Numbered from the stretch's first letter, positions 1-8,954 are shown. The stretch: DNA of 64,000 nt from Cohaesibacter sp. (GCA_025800145.1 JAOXSH010000130.1:1-64000); one strand, 5' to 3'. Notes: generated from the letters alone by a model not told the origin. Translations and numbers: made by a program.

Positions 1-88
1 TCTTTCTGCCTCCAAAATAAACCCGAGAAGCCAATTGAATCAAAGAATAATTCGCGCGTCAAATCACCATCCGCACACAGGTCTCCTT

Positions 89-190
89 AGAGCATTTTGA
101 ATAAACACGCAGTTATTCAAAATGCTCTACTCTTTGTTTCTAAGCATATTTTGGTCCGAAAACCGCACGCACTTTTCGACAAATATGCTC
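89..190. repeat. AGAGCATTTT-type palindromic repeats
   Basis: Bases 89-104 and 113-128 form a perfect 16-bp inverted repeat (AGAGCATTTTGAATAA and its complement) around an 8-base loop. A second, imperfect inverted repeat follows at about 140-190, with arms related to AGCATATTT and GTCGAAAA. Short palindromes beginning AGAGCATTTT are common intergenic repeats in Hyphomicrobiales; that is recalled family knowledge. No coding function is evident. Confidence 0.6.
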
Positions 191-191
191 T

Positions 192-227
192 AGTGCCCGA
201 TTTAAAAGTCTCAGTGCCTGATTCAAA
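192..227. repeat. Family C repeat, left-end remnant
   Basis: The sequence AGTGCCCGATTTAAAAGTC followed by a partial second copy (AGTGCCTGATTCAAA) matches the left terminus of the family C elements found near 22.9, 30.2, 35.4, 40.9 and 41.7 kb. The rest of the element is absent. Confidence 0.6.
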
Positions 228-586
228 CGATTGTGAGCATGGATCAATATTAGCTGATTTTCAGTTCATATCTCTTTCCTTTTTGCTTTCCGTTGCGTCA
301 TAATTTTAGATGAACAAGTATTTTTAACCGATTGCTTTTAAATTTACATTTGTAATATCGAATATAAAAATATCAATCATACCCATCATGAGGCACATAT
401 CGCAATTATTCTGGGGGTAAGGAGATGTTTTCGCGGTAAAAGAGTTGAAATCAACCCCAAACAACCCGCACTATATATGCATGGACAATCTGACGTCGAT
501 TTTGTTGCGGGGTGCATATGAATCGACCATCGCCTTGCCGGTTAGCTGGACCCGGTTAAGTTGCTTCGATTGTTCCATAACCTTTG
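228..586. other. Intergenic region, possible small RNA
   Basis: No credible protein gene is seen here: the short open frames have no family resemblance and no convincing ribosome binding site. The stretch is AT-rich up to about 400 and then more balanced. It ends in a strong terminator hairpin at 587-618 with no gene in front of it, so a plus-strand small RNA starting somewhere in 330-480 is possible. This is inference; no known RNA family was recognised. Confidence 0.25.
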
Positions 587-618
587 GCCCACATGGCAGT
601 GCCGTGTGGGCTTTTTTT
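587..618 (+). terminator. Rho-independent terminator
   Basis: GCCCACATGGC, loop AGT, GCCGTGTGGGC (one G-T pair) is followed by seven T residues. It is a textbook intrinsic terminator on the plus strand, although no protein gene lies immediately upstream. Confidence 0.75.
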
Positions 619-768
619 GTGTGGTTTGCCATGCTGGTTTAACCTTACGGCGATTTCATTTTGCGCTTTGTTTCTCTCTCGCTTATAAGACGGACAGATG
701 CTGATTATATTGAACTCAGCAATCAACAAATCATCGCATAGCATTTCTCCTTGAACGAGGCGTGGCAA

Positions 769-1986
769 ATGGATCGCATTGTCATTATTGGTGCCGGACA
801 AGCCGGGTTTTCAGCAGCATCTGGCCTGCGCAAACAAGGATTTAAGGGCGAGATTGACTTGATCGGCGATGAGCTTCATTTGCCTTATCAACGCCCACCC
901 CTGTCCAAGAAATATTTGCTTGGCGAGATGAGTGCTGATCGTCTGACCTTTCGGGATCAGGCTTTTTTTGATCAGGAAAAGATCACTCTTCATTTGGGCA
1001 AGTCGGTTACAGCTCTTGATCGCGCTGAAAAATGTCTTTCTCTGGATGATGGTCAACGCCTTTCCTATGATCGCCTTATTCTGACAACCGGCTCGCGCGC
1101 TCGCGCCTTGCCCGATAGTCTTGGCGCCATGATAGAGCCTGAACGCCTTTTCACCATCCGTAATCTGGCCGATATTGACCGGATGCAACAACGGTTTCAG
1201 GCGGGCGCACATTTGCTGGTTCTGGGGGGCGGTTATATTGGTCTGGAAGCCGCTGCCGTTGCCCGGCAAATGGGTTTAACTGTCACATTGGTAGAAATGC
1301 AAGAGCGATTGCTGGCTCGGGTGACCAGCCCGCAAACCTCTGACTATTTTGCCAATTTGCATAAGGCGCAAGGTGTTGATCTTCGTCTTGGTGTGGCCCT
1401 TATCGGCCTTGAGCAAAATGAGGACGGATTGATCGCGACTTTGGGCAATGAAGAAAGCCTTAACTGTGATCTGGTTGTTGCCGGTATTGGCGGGCTTGCC
1501 AATTGCGAATTGGCACAGCAAGCCGGTCTCAGCGTTTCTGATGGCATTGTCGTCGATGACTATGGCCGCACCAGTGATGAAGCTATTTTTGCTGCGGGTG
1601 ACTGCTGTCAATTGCCCTATCAAGGGCGCTCTTTACGTCTGGAAAGCGTGCAGAATGCCATTGATCAGGCCACCATGGTTGCCAAGACCATTATGGGTGG
1701 CACAGAGCCTTATTGCCCCTCTCCCTGGTTCTGGTCCGATCAATATGATGTGAAATTACAGATTGCCGGTTTGTTTGATGGCTATGATTTGCTAGTCACG
1801 CGCCCGGGCAAGGATGAGCGCTCTTGCTCTCACTGGTATTATCGCAAAGGCGGTTTGATTTGTGTTGAATCCATCAATGACCCACGCGCCTATATGATGG
1901 GCAAGAGGTGGCTGGAAAAGGGCCAATCGCCCAACCCGGACTCGATTGCCAATCCTGACAAAGATCTGAAACAAATCGCGGTGTAA
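769..1986 (+). CDS. NAD(P)H-dependent FAD oxidoreductase, ferredoxin/rubredoxin reductase type
   Basis: This 405-residue protein belongs to the BenC/rhodocoxin reductase-like flavoprotein family, which passes electrons from NAD(P)H to a small iron-sulfur partner. The N-terminal FAD-binding GxGxxG motif is visible (IIGAGQAGFSAA, residues 4-15), and a second dinucleotide fold (VLGGGYIGLEAA, about residue 145) should bind NAD(P)H. The IFAAGDC segment contacts FAD, and the C-terminal part matches the family's reductase C-terminal domain. The ATG at 769 is chosen over an upstream TTG because GAGG precedes it at normal spacing and the FAD motif then lies at the extreme N-terminus. No ferredoxin gene is adjacent, so the electron acceptor is unknown. 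A role in nitrosative stress or in the neighbouring nor/nir cluster is possible but only by proximity. Confidence 0.85.
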   Translation: MDRIVIIGAGQAGFSAASGLRKQGFKGEIDLIGDELHLPYQRPPLSKKYLLGEMSADRLTFRDQAFFDQEKITLHLGKSVTALDRAEKCLSLDDGQRLSYDRLILTTGSRARALPDSLGAMIEPERLFTIRNLADIDRMQQRFQAGAHLLVLGGGYIGLEAAAVARQMGLTVTLVEMQERLLARVTSPQTSDYFANLHKAQGVDLRLGVALIGLEQNEDGLIATLGNEESLNCDLVVAGIGGLANCELAQQAGLSVSDGIVVDDYGRTSDEAIFAAGDCCQLPYQGRSLRLESVQNAIDQATMVAKTIMGGTEPYCPSPWFWSDQYDVKLQIAGLFDGYDLLVTRPGKDERSCSHWYYRKGGLICVESINDPRAYMMGKRWLEKGQSPNPDSIANPDKDLKQIAV

Positions 1987-2296
1987 ACTTACCTTAAAAT
2001 ACGTATTTCACTGTATTCGCCCTGTCGAAATTTTCAACTTTTTTAGGATTACACCCTAAAATATCGAAAGTGATTGAAAATGGGATTGTCAGTCTGTTCA
2101 GGCTTGTCTACCCTTTTGGGCAAGCTGCTCTTGTTGCTTTTGGATCAGAACAGGGCCAGCATGAGACCGAAACTTCGCTTATCTGGTGGAAATTACGTAT
2201 ATTTTGCATTGACTTGATCAAAGCCAAGCAAAATTTGCGAAAATACGCATAAAAACAGTCCCCAGACAAGCTGCCAGCATATCTTGGGATCACACC
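1987..2296. other. Intergenic region before the Dnr-like regulator
   Basis: No gene is seen. A short inverted repeat TTTTAGG/CCTAAAA lies near 2041-2060. At 2209-2221 the sequence TTGACTTGATCAA resembles an Fnr/Dnr site but has five rather than four bases between half-sites. It may be a weak or unrelated operator for the downstream regulator. Confidence 0.4.
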
Positions 2297-3013
2297 ATGA
2301 ATAGTCTTTTTGACGACGAGGAAGTTCAGGCCCTTCGTATGGCTCCTATATTCAAGGGGTTGAATGATGAGGCCATGAAAACCCTCTTGAATACCGCTAT
2401 CACCAAAACCTATTCACGCGGCGAAACCTTATTTTTGCAAGGTGATGATGCCGACGCTTTCTATATTGTGCTGGAAGGCTGGGCCAAGGTATACCGCATT
2501 ACGCAAGCTGGTGAAGAGGCTGTCGTCGGGGTCTTTACACGCGGCCAATCCTTTGCAGAAGCCGCTGCTTTTACCAATGGCAAATTTCCTGCCACTTGTG
2601 AAGCCGTCACCGATGGTCGTTTTTTGCGCATTCCGGCCCGTCAGCTGTATCAAACCATTGCCAGCACCCCCGAAGTCGGCCTTGCCATGTTGGCGTCAAC
2701 TTCCATGCATCTTCATGAATTGATCAAACAGATTGAAGCCCTCAAGGCCCATACAGGCGCTCAACGGGTTGCGGAATTTTTGCTTTCGCTGACCAATCTG
2801 CAAGATGGAGCCTGCACCTTGATGCTGCCCTATGACAAGGCGCTGATTGCCGGTCGTTTGGGGATCAAACCGGAAAGTCTGTCACGCGCCTTTCAAAAGC
2901 TGCGCTCTTATGGTGTGATGGTCAAGCAGAATACGGCACAGATCGAGAATTTGGCAATCTTGCAAGATTTGGTTGATCAGGAACGCGCTGTTGTGATGCA
3001 GCAAAAACGCTGA
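2297..3013 (+). CDS. Crp/Fnr-family regulator, Dnr/NnrR type
   Basis: This 238-residue regulator has an N-terminal cyclic-nucleotide-binding-like beta roll (about residues 15-130), a long dimerisation helix and a C-terminal winged helix-turn-helix whose recognition helix reads LGIKPESLSRAFQKL (about residues 193-207). The E-x-x-S-R pattern is the one that reads TTGAC/GTCAA half-sites in Fnr relatives. No cysteines occur in the first 80 residues, so it cannot be an Fnr-type iron-sulfur oxygen sensor. It fits the Dnr/NnrR group, known to activate nor, nir and nos genes in response to NO. Matching boxes occur upstream of norC, nosZ and nosC1 in this window, which makes it the likely activator. 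The DUF4202 gene follows after 17 bases and is probably co-transcribed. Confidence 0.85.
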   Translation: MNSLFDDEEVQALRMAPIFKGLNDEAMKTLLNTAITKTYSRGETLFLQGDDADAFYIVLEGWAKVYRITQAGEEAVVGVFTRGQSFAEAAAFTNGKFPATCEAVTDGRFLRIPARQLYQTIASTPEVGLAMLASTSMHLHELIKQIEALKAHTGAQRVAEFLLSLTNLQDGACTLMLPYDKALIAGRLGIKPESLSRAFQKLRSYGVMVKQNTAQIENLAILQDLVDQERAVVMQQKR

Positions 3014-3030
3014 TTTCAGGAGACATCCCC

Positions 3031-3657
3031 ATGCCCCATTCTTCCAATCTGGAAGCGGTTTTTGATGCCATTGACGAGGCCAATGCAGCCGATCCGCGTT
3101 CTGCGCCAGTGGGAGGTGAGGATATGGCCGCTATTCCGCTTGAGCTGATTTATGGCTTACGGATGAGCGATATGTGCGCTGCTTTTGCGCCTGATGCTGA
3201 TGAACTGATCCAGATTGCAGCACGGGGGCAACATATTGAGCGCTGGGTCATCCCACGGGATGATTATCCACGGGACCGACCCGGCTATCATCGCTGGCGC
3301 AATGCGCTGAAAAAACATCATGCCAAGCGTGTGAGCGAGATTATGACCGCGCATGGCTATGATGATGAAGCCTGTGAGACTGTCTCAAATATCTTGCTCA
3401 AGAAGAATTTGAAACGTGATCCACGCACGCAAGCCGTTGAGGATTTGGCCTGTCTGGTCTTCCTGAAATATTATGCCGAGGACTTTGCAAAAGGGCATAC
3501 AAGCGAAAAAGTGATCAATATCATCGCAAAAACCTTGCCGAAAATGAGCGCTGAATCCCATGACTTTGTTGGAACTCTGGATTTGGCGGATAGTTTGATT
3601 GCTGCCATAGAGGCGGCAAAAGTCAAGCTTGCGGCTCAGGCAGGCTCGGTGCGCTAA
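3031..3657 (+). CDS. DUF4202 domain protein
   Basis: This 208-residue soluble protein matches the DUF4202 family, recognisable by the pattern HIERWxIPRDDYPxDRPGYHRWR (around residues 70-92) and the later EDLACLVFLKYYAEDF segment. The family has no established biochemical role but is often encoded beside denitrification or sulfur-oxidation genes (recalled knowledge). The conserved His, Arg, Asp and Glu residues suggest a metal-dependent, HD-like helical enzyme, which is inference. A good AGGAGA ribosome binding site precedes the ATG. The gene follows the Dnr-like regulator closely. Its stop codon overlaps the convergent stop of norF by a few bases, so the two transcripts must run into each other. 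Confidence 0.8.
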   Translation: MPHSSNLEAVFDAIDEANAADPRSAPVGGEDMAAIPLELIYGLRMSDMCAAFAPDADELIQIAARGQHIERWVIPRDDYPRDRPGYHRWRNALKKHHAKRVSEIMTAHGYDDEACETVSNILLKKNLKRDPRTQAVEDLACLVFLKYYAEDFAKGHTSEKVINIIAKTLPKMSAESHDFVGTLDLADSLIAAIEAAKVKLAAQAGSVR

Positions 3658-3941
3658 AGTGTTGCCATCAGGCCTGCACATATAACGATGATGATAAAAA
3701 TGGTTGCTGATAGCATCATATACCATGCAGATGTTTGCATCAGCCCCAGATAGCGTGTGAGGATGATGCGGGATTTCAGCAAAATCATCACAGCAATGAT
3801 TAAGGGACTGATTTTGGCAAGAAAGCCTGCTTCCAGATAGCTCATGGCAAAGCTTGCCAGCGTTAAGCTCACGAGCATGACCCATGCCTTGAGCAGATCT
3901 GTGATTTTGATGCCATGCATTTTGGGGGGCTGTGCATTCAT
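3654..3941 (-). CDS. norF: NorF, small membrane subunit of the nor cluster
   Basis: This 95-residue protein has three predicted membrane helices and resembles cytochrome c oxidase subunit IV/NorF proteins encoded at the end of nor operons. NorF with NorE is known to support NO reductase activity without being part of the catalytic core. The start at 3941 is preferred to much longer upstream frames because it overlaps the norE stop codon in an ATGA arrangement, the usual sign of translational coupling. The longer frame would run through norE sequence in another register. The 3' end overlaps the convergent DUF4202 gene. Confidence 0.75.
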   Translation of the reverse strand: MNAQPPKMHGIKITDLLKAWVMLVSLTLASFAMSYLEAGFLAKISPLIIAVMILLKSRIILTRYLGLMQTSAWYMMLSATIFIIIVICAGLMATL

Positions 3942-4570
3942 AATCCAACTCCCATCAGATAGAAAACCGGAAAGATCATCAGCCAGATCAGATCGACCAT
4001 ATGCCAAAAGGCTGTTCCAGTTTCCAAATTGTCCTTGCTGGGCCAAATGGCAAGGATGGCGAGAATGATCAATCCGAACACTACATGCGCCAGATGAAAG
4101 CCTGTGACGAGAAAATAGAGGGTATAAAAGCTGTTTGTCTCCAGCCCCACACCCATTTCGAATTTTTGCCAATATTCCATGATTTTGAGCAGTATGAAGA
4201 GGAAGCCCAAAACCCCCGCCCCTAGCAATGACAGGCGTGTCATCCGCAAATTGCCACTATTGGCATAGCGCACAGCGATGGCGGCAATGAAGCCTGAGGT
4301 TAGCAAAATCAGGGTATTGAGGGTCGCAACAGGAATATTAAGATGCGCGCGTGCCTCACGAAAAATATCGGGATGCAACATCTCGGAGATAGCAAAGGCC
4401 CACAAGGCCCCGCCAAAGACAAAAATTTCGCTGACAATCAGGATCCACATCATAGGATCGCCAGGCAATTTTTCCAGCGACCATGGCGATTGTCTTTTTG
4501 AGCTGCGCCCGGGTTTGGAGGCCATGCGCGGTCCCTCAACCGCCATAGCATCAGCGCGCTTTTGGGTCAT
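3938..4570 (-). CDS. norE: NorE, cytochrome oxidase subunit III-like protein
   Basis: This 210-residue membrane protein belongs to the heme-copper oxidase subunit III family and has five predicted membrane helices after a basic N-terminal tail. Typical family features are the segment MMWILIVSEIFVFGG in the first helix and FHLAHVVFGL late in the protein. In nor clusters such a protein is NorE, an accessory factor for NO reductase maturation or activity. A GAAGGG-like ribosome binding site precedes the ATG. The gene sits 23 bases after norD and overlaps norF by four bases, so it is part of the norCBQDEF transcription unit on the minus strand. Confidence 0.85.
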   Translation of the reverse strand: MTQKRADAMAVEGPRMASKPGRSSKRQSPWSLEKLPGDPMMWILIVSEIFVFGGALWAFAISEMLHPDIFREARAHLNIPVATLNTLILLTSGFIAAIAVRYANSGNLRMTRLSLLGAGVLGFLFILLKIMEYWQKFEMGVGLETNSFYTLYFLVTGFHLAHVVFGLIILAILAIWPSKDNLETGTAFWHMVDLIWLMIFPVFYLMGVGL

Positions 4571-4593
4571 GACTTTGCCCTTCTGTTTTGTCC

Positions 4594-6555
4594 TTATGTC
4601 ACCAGATGTCGATAAATCATGGGCAAGGCATGGGTCAGGCGAGATGGATGGGACATGATGGCATAGCCATTTTGGCCAAAAATCCGTGGCAGATAGGCAC
4701 GGGCCTTGCTATCAACCGTTACCCCAAAGACCGAATGTCCGGCACGTCGTGCTTCTAAAACGGCTTTTCTTGTATCTTCAATACCGTAGCGCCCTTCATA
4801 ATGGTCCAGATCATTTGGTTTGCCATCTGTGATGACAAGCATGAGCCGCTTTTGGCTTGGCCGTTCTTCCAGCACTTTGGTCATATGGCGAATGGCTGCA
4901 CCCAAGCGCGTATAATGGCCGGGCTTGAGAGCCGAGATGCGCTTGATCACCTGCTCGCTCATCTTTTCGTCAAATTGCTTGCAGGGCCGCATAAAGATCT
5001 TGTCGTGATTGAGACTGGAAAAGGTATAAATGGCGTGGTCATCGCCTGTAGCTTGCAACCCATAGGCGAGAGCGGCCAGTGCTTCACGCTCGATATCAAT
5101 AATCGAGCGGCCTTCCACAACTGCTTCGGTTGAGCGGGAGACGTCCATCAGGGTGCATACCGCAAGATCACGGGCGACAGAGCGCGATTGTATAAAGACA
5201 CGGTCCGAACTCTCACCAGTGGCTTGCAGATCCACCCAAGAGCGAATGGCTGCTTCCATATCCAGATCATCGCCATCAAGCTGGCGATAGACTTTGGCAC
5301 GCTTGGGCCGCAAGGCTTCGAACTGACGTTTCACCGCATTGACCCGTCGCCAGATATGCGGATCGCTCATAAAATCGGCTTCAGACTCTTCCTGATCGCT
5401 TTCATCCATCAGAACCGAGCAATAATCGGGCAAATAGCTTGAAGATCGACAATCCCATTCAGGATAGAGGACTTTACCGGATGCCTTGACCCGCTCCATA
5501 TCTTCTGGGGCCATATCCAGATCAAACGCCAATTTGGTGTTGGGCTTTTGCTTGACATCTGCAAGGCCCAATTCCTCCATATCATCCTTGGCCTTTTTGG
5601 CATTGTCTTCGTCGTCATCTTCGATATGACGATTGATATTGAGAAATTCAGTCCAGCTCAGAATGGCTTCAAAACGGGCAAGCAACAGCGAGTTGCGATC
5701 TTCAGCATTGTCACTTTTGCGTCTGGTTGCCTTATGGCGGTCCTCTTCGCGCTCTTTTCTTTCCTCGCCCTCATCTGCTTCTGGCTGATCAGTCTGGGCA
5801 TCCGCGCTGCGGCTTTTGACATAACTGGATTGCCGGATATCGATCCAGATCGGCACGGCCCGATAGGGTTTGTAACCCTTGGGAGCGGGGAAAGAGCCAG
5901 ACATACGGGCAGGATCCTTGATCATGTCCAGCATTTCCCGCCCAATTTCGGATTTAGGATCAGGTCCGCCCAAAAGCGCACGGATGGCCTCTTCCACGCC
6001 CTGCTCCATGACGGGGAGCTTATAAGACGGTCTTTGCTTGAGCAAAATCGTGCAGAGCTGCCAATAGAGATTTTTCAAGGCTGGAAATTCTTCCAGCATG
6101 ATTTGCGTTTGCTGCCATGCGGCTTTGATTGCCAGCAAGTCAGCTTGCAGAGGATCTGTGTTTGGCTCGTGATAATCTGGCAAAAAGACCGCAAATACAG
6201 CCAGCCATTTATACAAATCTTCATTCAGATAACGCTCGGGAAAGGTATCGATTTTTAGCGGCAAGCTCAGGCTTGTACCATCAAAGACGGGTCTGTGCAC
6301 CTGATCATGCACTTTGCCAATACGGCGCAACCATGACAGACGATAGCGGCTCTTTTCGGCACTGGCTGCCTTGAACTCAATAGACTGTTCGCCGCCCAAA
6401 GCCCGGAATAACAAACTGATGCGACCAACCATCTGATCGAACGTGACTTGCGCCTCAGGAAAATGACTGGCGGCATCGGCCTTGACGATCAGATCATGCC
6501 AATAGGCCCCGACCGTTTCTTCCGGCTCCCAGAAGACAAAATTGGATTCACCCAT
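4594..6555 (-). CDS. norD: NorD, VWA-domain activator of NO reductase
   Basis: This 653-residue cytoplasmic protein is NorD. The C-terminal third is a von Willebrand factor A domain with a metal-ion adhesion site of the D-x-S-x-S type (VCTLMDVSRST, about residue 465) and the later LMLVITDGKPND segment (about residue 569). The middle contains a highly charged linker rich in Glu, Lys and Arg (about residues 260-290), a low-complexity hinge. NorD works with the AAA+ ATPase NorQ to insert non-heme iron into NorB, by analogy with CbbQ/CbbO pairs. The gene lies 73 bases downstream of norQ. A GAGAGTGAG stretch precedes the ATG as a purine-rich ribosome binding site. Confidence 0.9.
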   Translation of the reverse strand: MGESNFVFWEPEETVGAYWHDLIVKADAASHFPEAQVTFDQMVGRISLLFRALGGEQSIEFKAASAEKSRYRLSWLRRIGKVHDQVHRPVFDGTSLSLPLKIDTFPERYLNEDLYKWLAVFAVFLPDYHEPNTDPLQADLLAIKAAWQQTQIMLEEFPALKNLYWQLCTILLKQRPSYKLPVMEQGVEEAIRALLGGPDPKSEIGREMLDMIKDPARMSGSFPAPKGYKPYRAVPIWIDIRQSSYVKSRSADAQTDQPEADEGEERKEREEDRHKATRRKSDNAEDRNSLLLARFEAILSWTEFLNINRHIEDDDEDNAKKAKDDMEELGLADVKQKPNTKLAFDLDMAPEDMERVKASGKVLYPEWDCRSSSYLPDYCSVLMDESDQEESEADFMSDPHIWRRVNAVKRQFEALRPKRAKVYRQLDGDDLDMEAAIRSWVDLQATGESSDRVFIQSRSVARDLAVCTLMDVSRSTEAVVEGRSIIDIEREALAALAYGLQATGDDHAIYTFSSLNHDKIFMRPCKQFDEKMSEQVIKRISALKPGHYTRLGAAIRHMTKVLEERPSQKRLMLVITDGKPNDLDHYEGRYGIEDTRKAVLEARRAGHSVFGVTVDSKARAYLPRIFGQNGYAIMSHPSRLTHALPMIYRHLVT

Positions 6556-6628
6556 GGTCTCACTCTCACGACATATATCCTTGATTTGCCCCTCTCAAAT
6601 GTGAGAGAGAGGCGCAACAATTCAATCT

Positions 6629-7444
6629 TTACCCCAGAGTGATTTGGACCAGATCGCGCAAGCCTGCCTTGACATCGTCATCATCGCTCAAAGGCTCGAT
6701 CATGGCGGTGTTGACGGCCATTTCCAGCTTCATACCAGCGGCAATCAGGGTTGCGCAATAGACCAGCAAGCGGGTGGAAATTCCCTCTTCCAGATCCTGC
6801 CCTTTGAGATCGCGCAATTTGGCGGCCAAGCGCACCAAAAGCGAGACGCGGTCTTCATCCAGACCAGATTCTCGGGCCACAATTTGCATTTCCAGCTGCG
6901 GATTTGGAAAATCAAAATCCAATGCCAAGAACCGTTGGCGGGTGGAAGGTTTGAGGGTTTTCAGGACATTCTGATAACCGGGATTGTAGGAGACCACCAG
7001 CATGAAATTGTCTGGTGCTTCCAGCAATTCCCCTGTGCGCTCCAAAGGCAATAGCCGCCGATCATCGGTCAAAGGATGCATCACAACCGTTACGTCCTTG
7101 CGGGCTTCGACCACCTCATCAAGATAGCAAATGCCGCCTTCGCGCACCGCACGGGTGAGCGGTCCATCAGACCAGATGGTCTCGCCGCCTTGTAGCAAAT
7201 AGCGCCCGGTTAAATCTGCTGCGGAGAGATCATCATGACAGGATACGGTATGCAGTGGCAGGCCAAGCTTTGCCGCCATATGGGAGACGAAACGGGTTTT
7301 GCCGCAGCCGGTTGGCCCTTTTAGCAAAAGGGGCATTTTGTTTTTGAAAGCCGCTTCAAAAACAGAGACTTCATCGCCCTGGGCTGCATAAAATGGCACT
7401 GTATTCATTGGGGTATTTTCATGTTTTTGGACCGGATGGGACAT
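6629..7444 (-). CDS. norQ: NorQ, MoxR/CbbQ-type AAA+ ATPase
   Basis: This 271-residue protein is a CbbQ/NirQ/NorQ ATPase. The Walker A motif GPTGCGKT lies near residues 43-50 and the Walker B motif ICYLDEVVEA near 105. Further on are the sensor region VVSYNPGYQN and an arginine-containing STRQRFLALDFDF. NorQ hydrolyses ATP together with NorD to activate the NO reductase catalytic subunit. The first ATG at 7444 gives a 12-residue extension compared with MNTVPFYAAQ, which also looks like a typical family start, so the N-terminus is uncertain. The gene is separated from norB by a 163-base gap that carries a stable hairpin. Confidence 0.9.
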   Translation of the reverse strand: MSHPVQKHENTPMNTVPFYAAQGDEVSVFEAAFKNKMPLLLKGPTGCGKTRFVSHMAAKLGLPLHTVSCHDDLSAADLTGRYLLQGGETIWSDGPLTRAVREGGICYLDEVVEARKDVTVVMHPLTDDRRLLPLERTGELLEAPDNFMLVVSYNPGYQNVLKTLKPSTRQRFLALDFDFPNPQLEMQIVARESGLDEDRVSLLVRLAAKLRDLKGQDLEEGISTRLLVYCATLIAAGMKLEMAVNTAMIEPLSDDDDVKAGLRDLVQITLG

Positions 7445-7568
7445 GACAATGTTCCAATTTTTAGGATTTCACTTTGCTTTTTGTGGTCATTCAGACGGCA
7501 GGCTGGATGCTCAGAAAAAGCAAGAAGAGCATGGATGACTTTTGGCATTGATACCAACGGTATGAGAT

Positions 7569-7594
7569 CTCTGGCCCGGATGACCGGGCCAGAG
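7569..7594 (-). other. Stable hairpin between norB and norQ
   Basis: CTCTGGCCCGG, a 4-base loop and CCGGGCCAGAG form a perfect 11-bp stem. It has no T tract on the minus strand, so it looks like an mRNA-stabilising or processing hairpin that separates norCB from norQDEF, not a full terminator. The bases just beyond (7551-7568) resemble an end of the family A repeat. Confidence 0.55.
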
Positions 7595-7607
7595 AAAAGC
7601 AGTTGGT

Positions 7608-8954
7608 CTATTCTGCCGGCGCTACTTCTTGCGCGCCTGATTCGATGAGTTCTTTTTGTGGTTTTGCCATTGCATAGATGAAGAGCAAAGCACCGATCAC
7701 AAAGATCACACCAGAGCCAAGACGCATCCAATAGAAGAAGATGAGCTGGTCTTGAACATCCATGAAATATTCGCCCATCACACGTTGCAGATGTGTTTGT
7801 ACAACACCGGCAAAGGTCAGAACAAAGGTCATGAAGGCCATGCCACCGGTCATCAACCAGAAGGAAATCATGTTGAGGACCTGATTATAAGGCTCACGCT
7901 TGAGAAGGATTGGCATTGCATAGGTAATGATGGCCAGGTTCAAAGATACATAGGCCCCAAAGAAAGCCATATGACCGTGAGCGGGAGTAACCTGCGTGCC
8001 ATGGGTGAGATAGTTCACGCTTGACAGAGTATGCAGAAAGCCCCAGACACCGGCCCCGAAGAAGGCCATGGTGGCACAACCAAGTGCCCACAGGATTGCG
8101 GCCTTGTTTGGGTGATCCCGGCGACCCTTCCAAACCATCACGAAGGAGAAGACAACCATTGCGAAGAATGGAGCCACTTCGAGCGTGGAGAAGATGGAGC
8201 CAATCCATTGCCAATAACCAGGTGTTCCAATCCAGTAATAATGGTGACCTGTTCCCAGCACGCCAGAGAAGAGTGCCAGTGCGGCAATGGCATAGATCCA
8301 TTTGTCGATCACTTCGCGGTCAACACCGGTCAGTTTGAGCAACAGGAAACCAAGAATGGAGACCATGATCAGTTCCCAAACGCCTTCCACCCAAAGGTGC
8401 ACAACATACCACCAATACATCTTGTCGATGGCCAAGTTGACAGAGTTGTAGAAAGCGAACAGGAAGAAGACAGCCAACCCCCAAAGACCCAACAAAAGAA
8501 CATTGGAGATGGTGGTTTTGCGTCCCTTCAACACCGTCATGGAGACGTTGTAGAGGAACATCAAAGCCGCAACGACGATGCCGAGCTTCACCCATAGAGG
8601 CTGTTCTAGGAATTCACGACCTTCGTGAACACGGAACAGATAGGAGATCACGGCCCCACCAGAGCCAACAACCCAGATCACAAGCTGGATATAGGCCAGC
8701 TTGACAGAATGGATTTCGCGCTCTGCTTCTTCCGGGATCAGATAGTAAGCTGCCCCGAAGAAGCCACAGATCAACCACACAATCAATGCGTTGGTATGAA
8801 TCATGCGGGCGATGTTGAATGGCACGAGTTCCGACAGGAAGTTCGGAGCTACATAGATATAGCCAGCCAACAGACCGAATGTCACCTGTGCTGCAAAGAG
8901 AACCAATGCAACGATAAAGTACCACAAGGCGACTTTTTGACTTGAATATTTCAT
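7608..8954 (-). CDS. norB: NorB, nitric oxide reductase large subunit
   Basis: This 448-residue, roughly 12-helix membrane protein is the catalytic subunit of cytochrome-c-type NO reductase, which reduces two NO to N2O. It is a heme-copper oxidase relative with a non-heme iron in place of copper. Heme ligand candidates are His53 (MIHTNALIVW) and the late His pairs, including GTGHHYYWIG in the middle and HGHMAFFGAYVSLNL near residue 325. The length matches short cNor-type NorB, without the N-terminal quinol-oxidase extension of qNor, and a norC gene directly precedes it. The start has a clear AAGGAGACT ribosome binding site. It lies 19 bases after norC and is surely co-transcribed with it. Confidence 0.95.
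   Translation of the reverse strand: MKYSSQKVALWYFIVALVLFAAQVTFGLLAGYIYVAPNFLSELVPFNIARMIHTNALIVWLICGFFGAAYYLIPEEAEREIHSVKLAYIQLVIWVVGSGGAVISYLFRVHEGREFLEQPLWVKLGIVVAALMFLYNVSMTVLKGRKTTISNVLLLGLWGLAVFFLFAFYNSVNLAIDKMYWWYVVHLWVEGVWELIMVSILGFLLLKLTGVDREVIDKWIYAIAALALFSGVLGTGHHYYWIGTPGYWQWIGSIFSTLEVAPFFAMVVFSFVMVWKGRRDHPNKAAILWALGCATMAFFGAGVWGFLHTLSSVNYLTHGTQVTPAHGHMAFFGAYVSLNLAIITYAMPILLKREPYNQVLNMISFWLMTGGMAFMTFVLTFAGVVQTHLQRVMGEYFMDVQDQLIFFYWMRLGSGVIFVIGALLFIYAMAKPQKELIESGAQEVAPAE

Noticed and set aside
97..303. 68-codon open frame near the window start
   Set aside because: It runs through the palindromic repeats and a family C end and has no ribosome binding site.
2209..2221. Dnr/Fnr box TTGACTTGATCAA before the regulator gene
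   Set aside because: The half-sites are five bases apart, one more than the consensus, so binding is doubtful. It is mentioned only in the intergenic entry.
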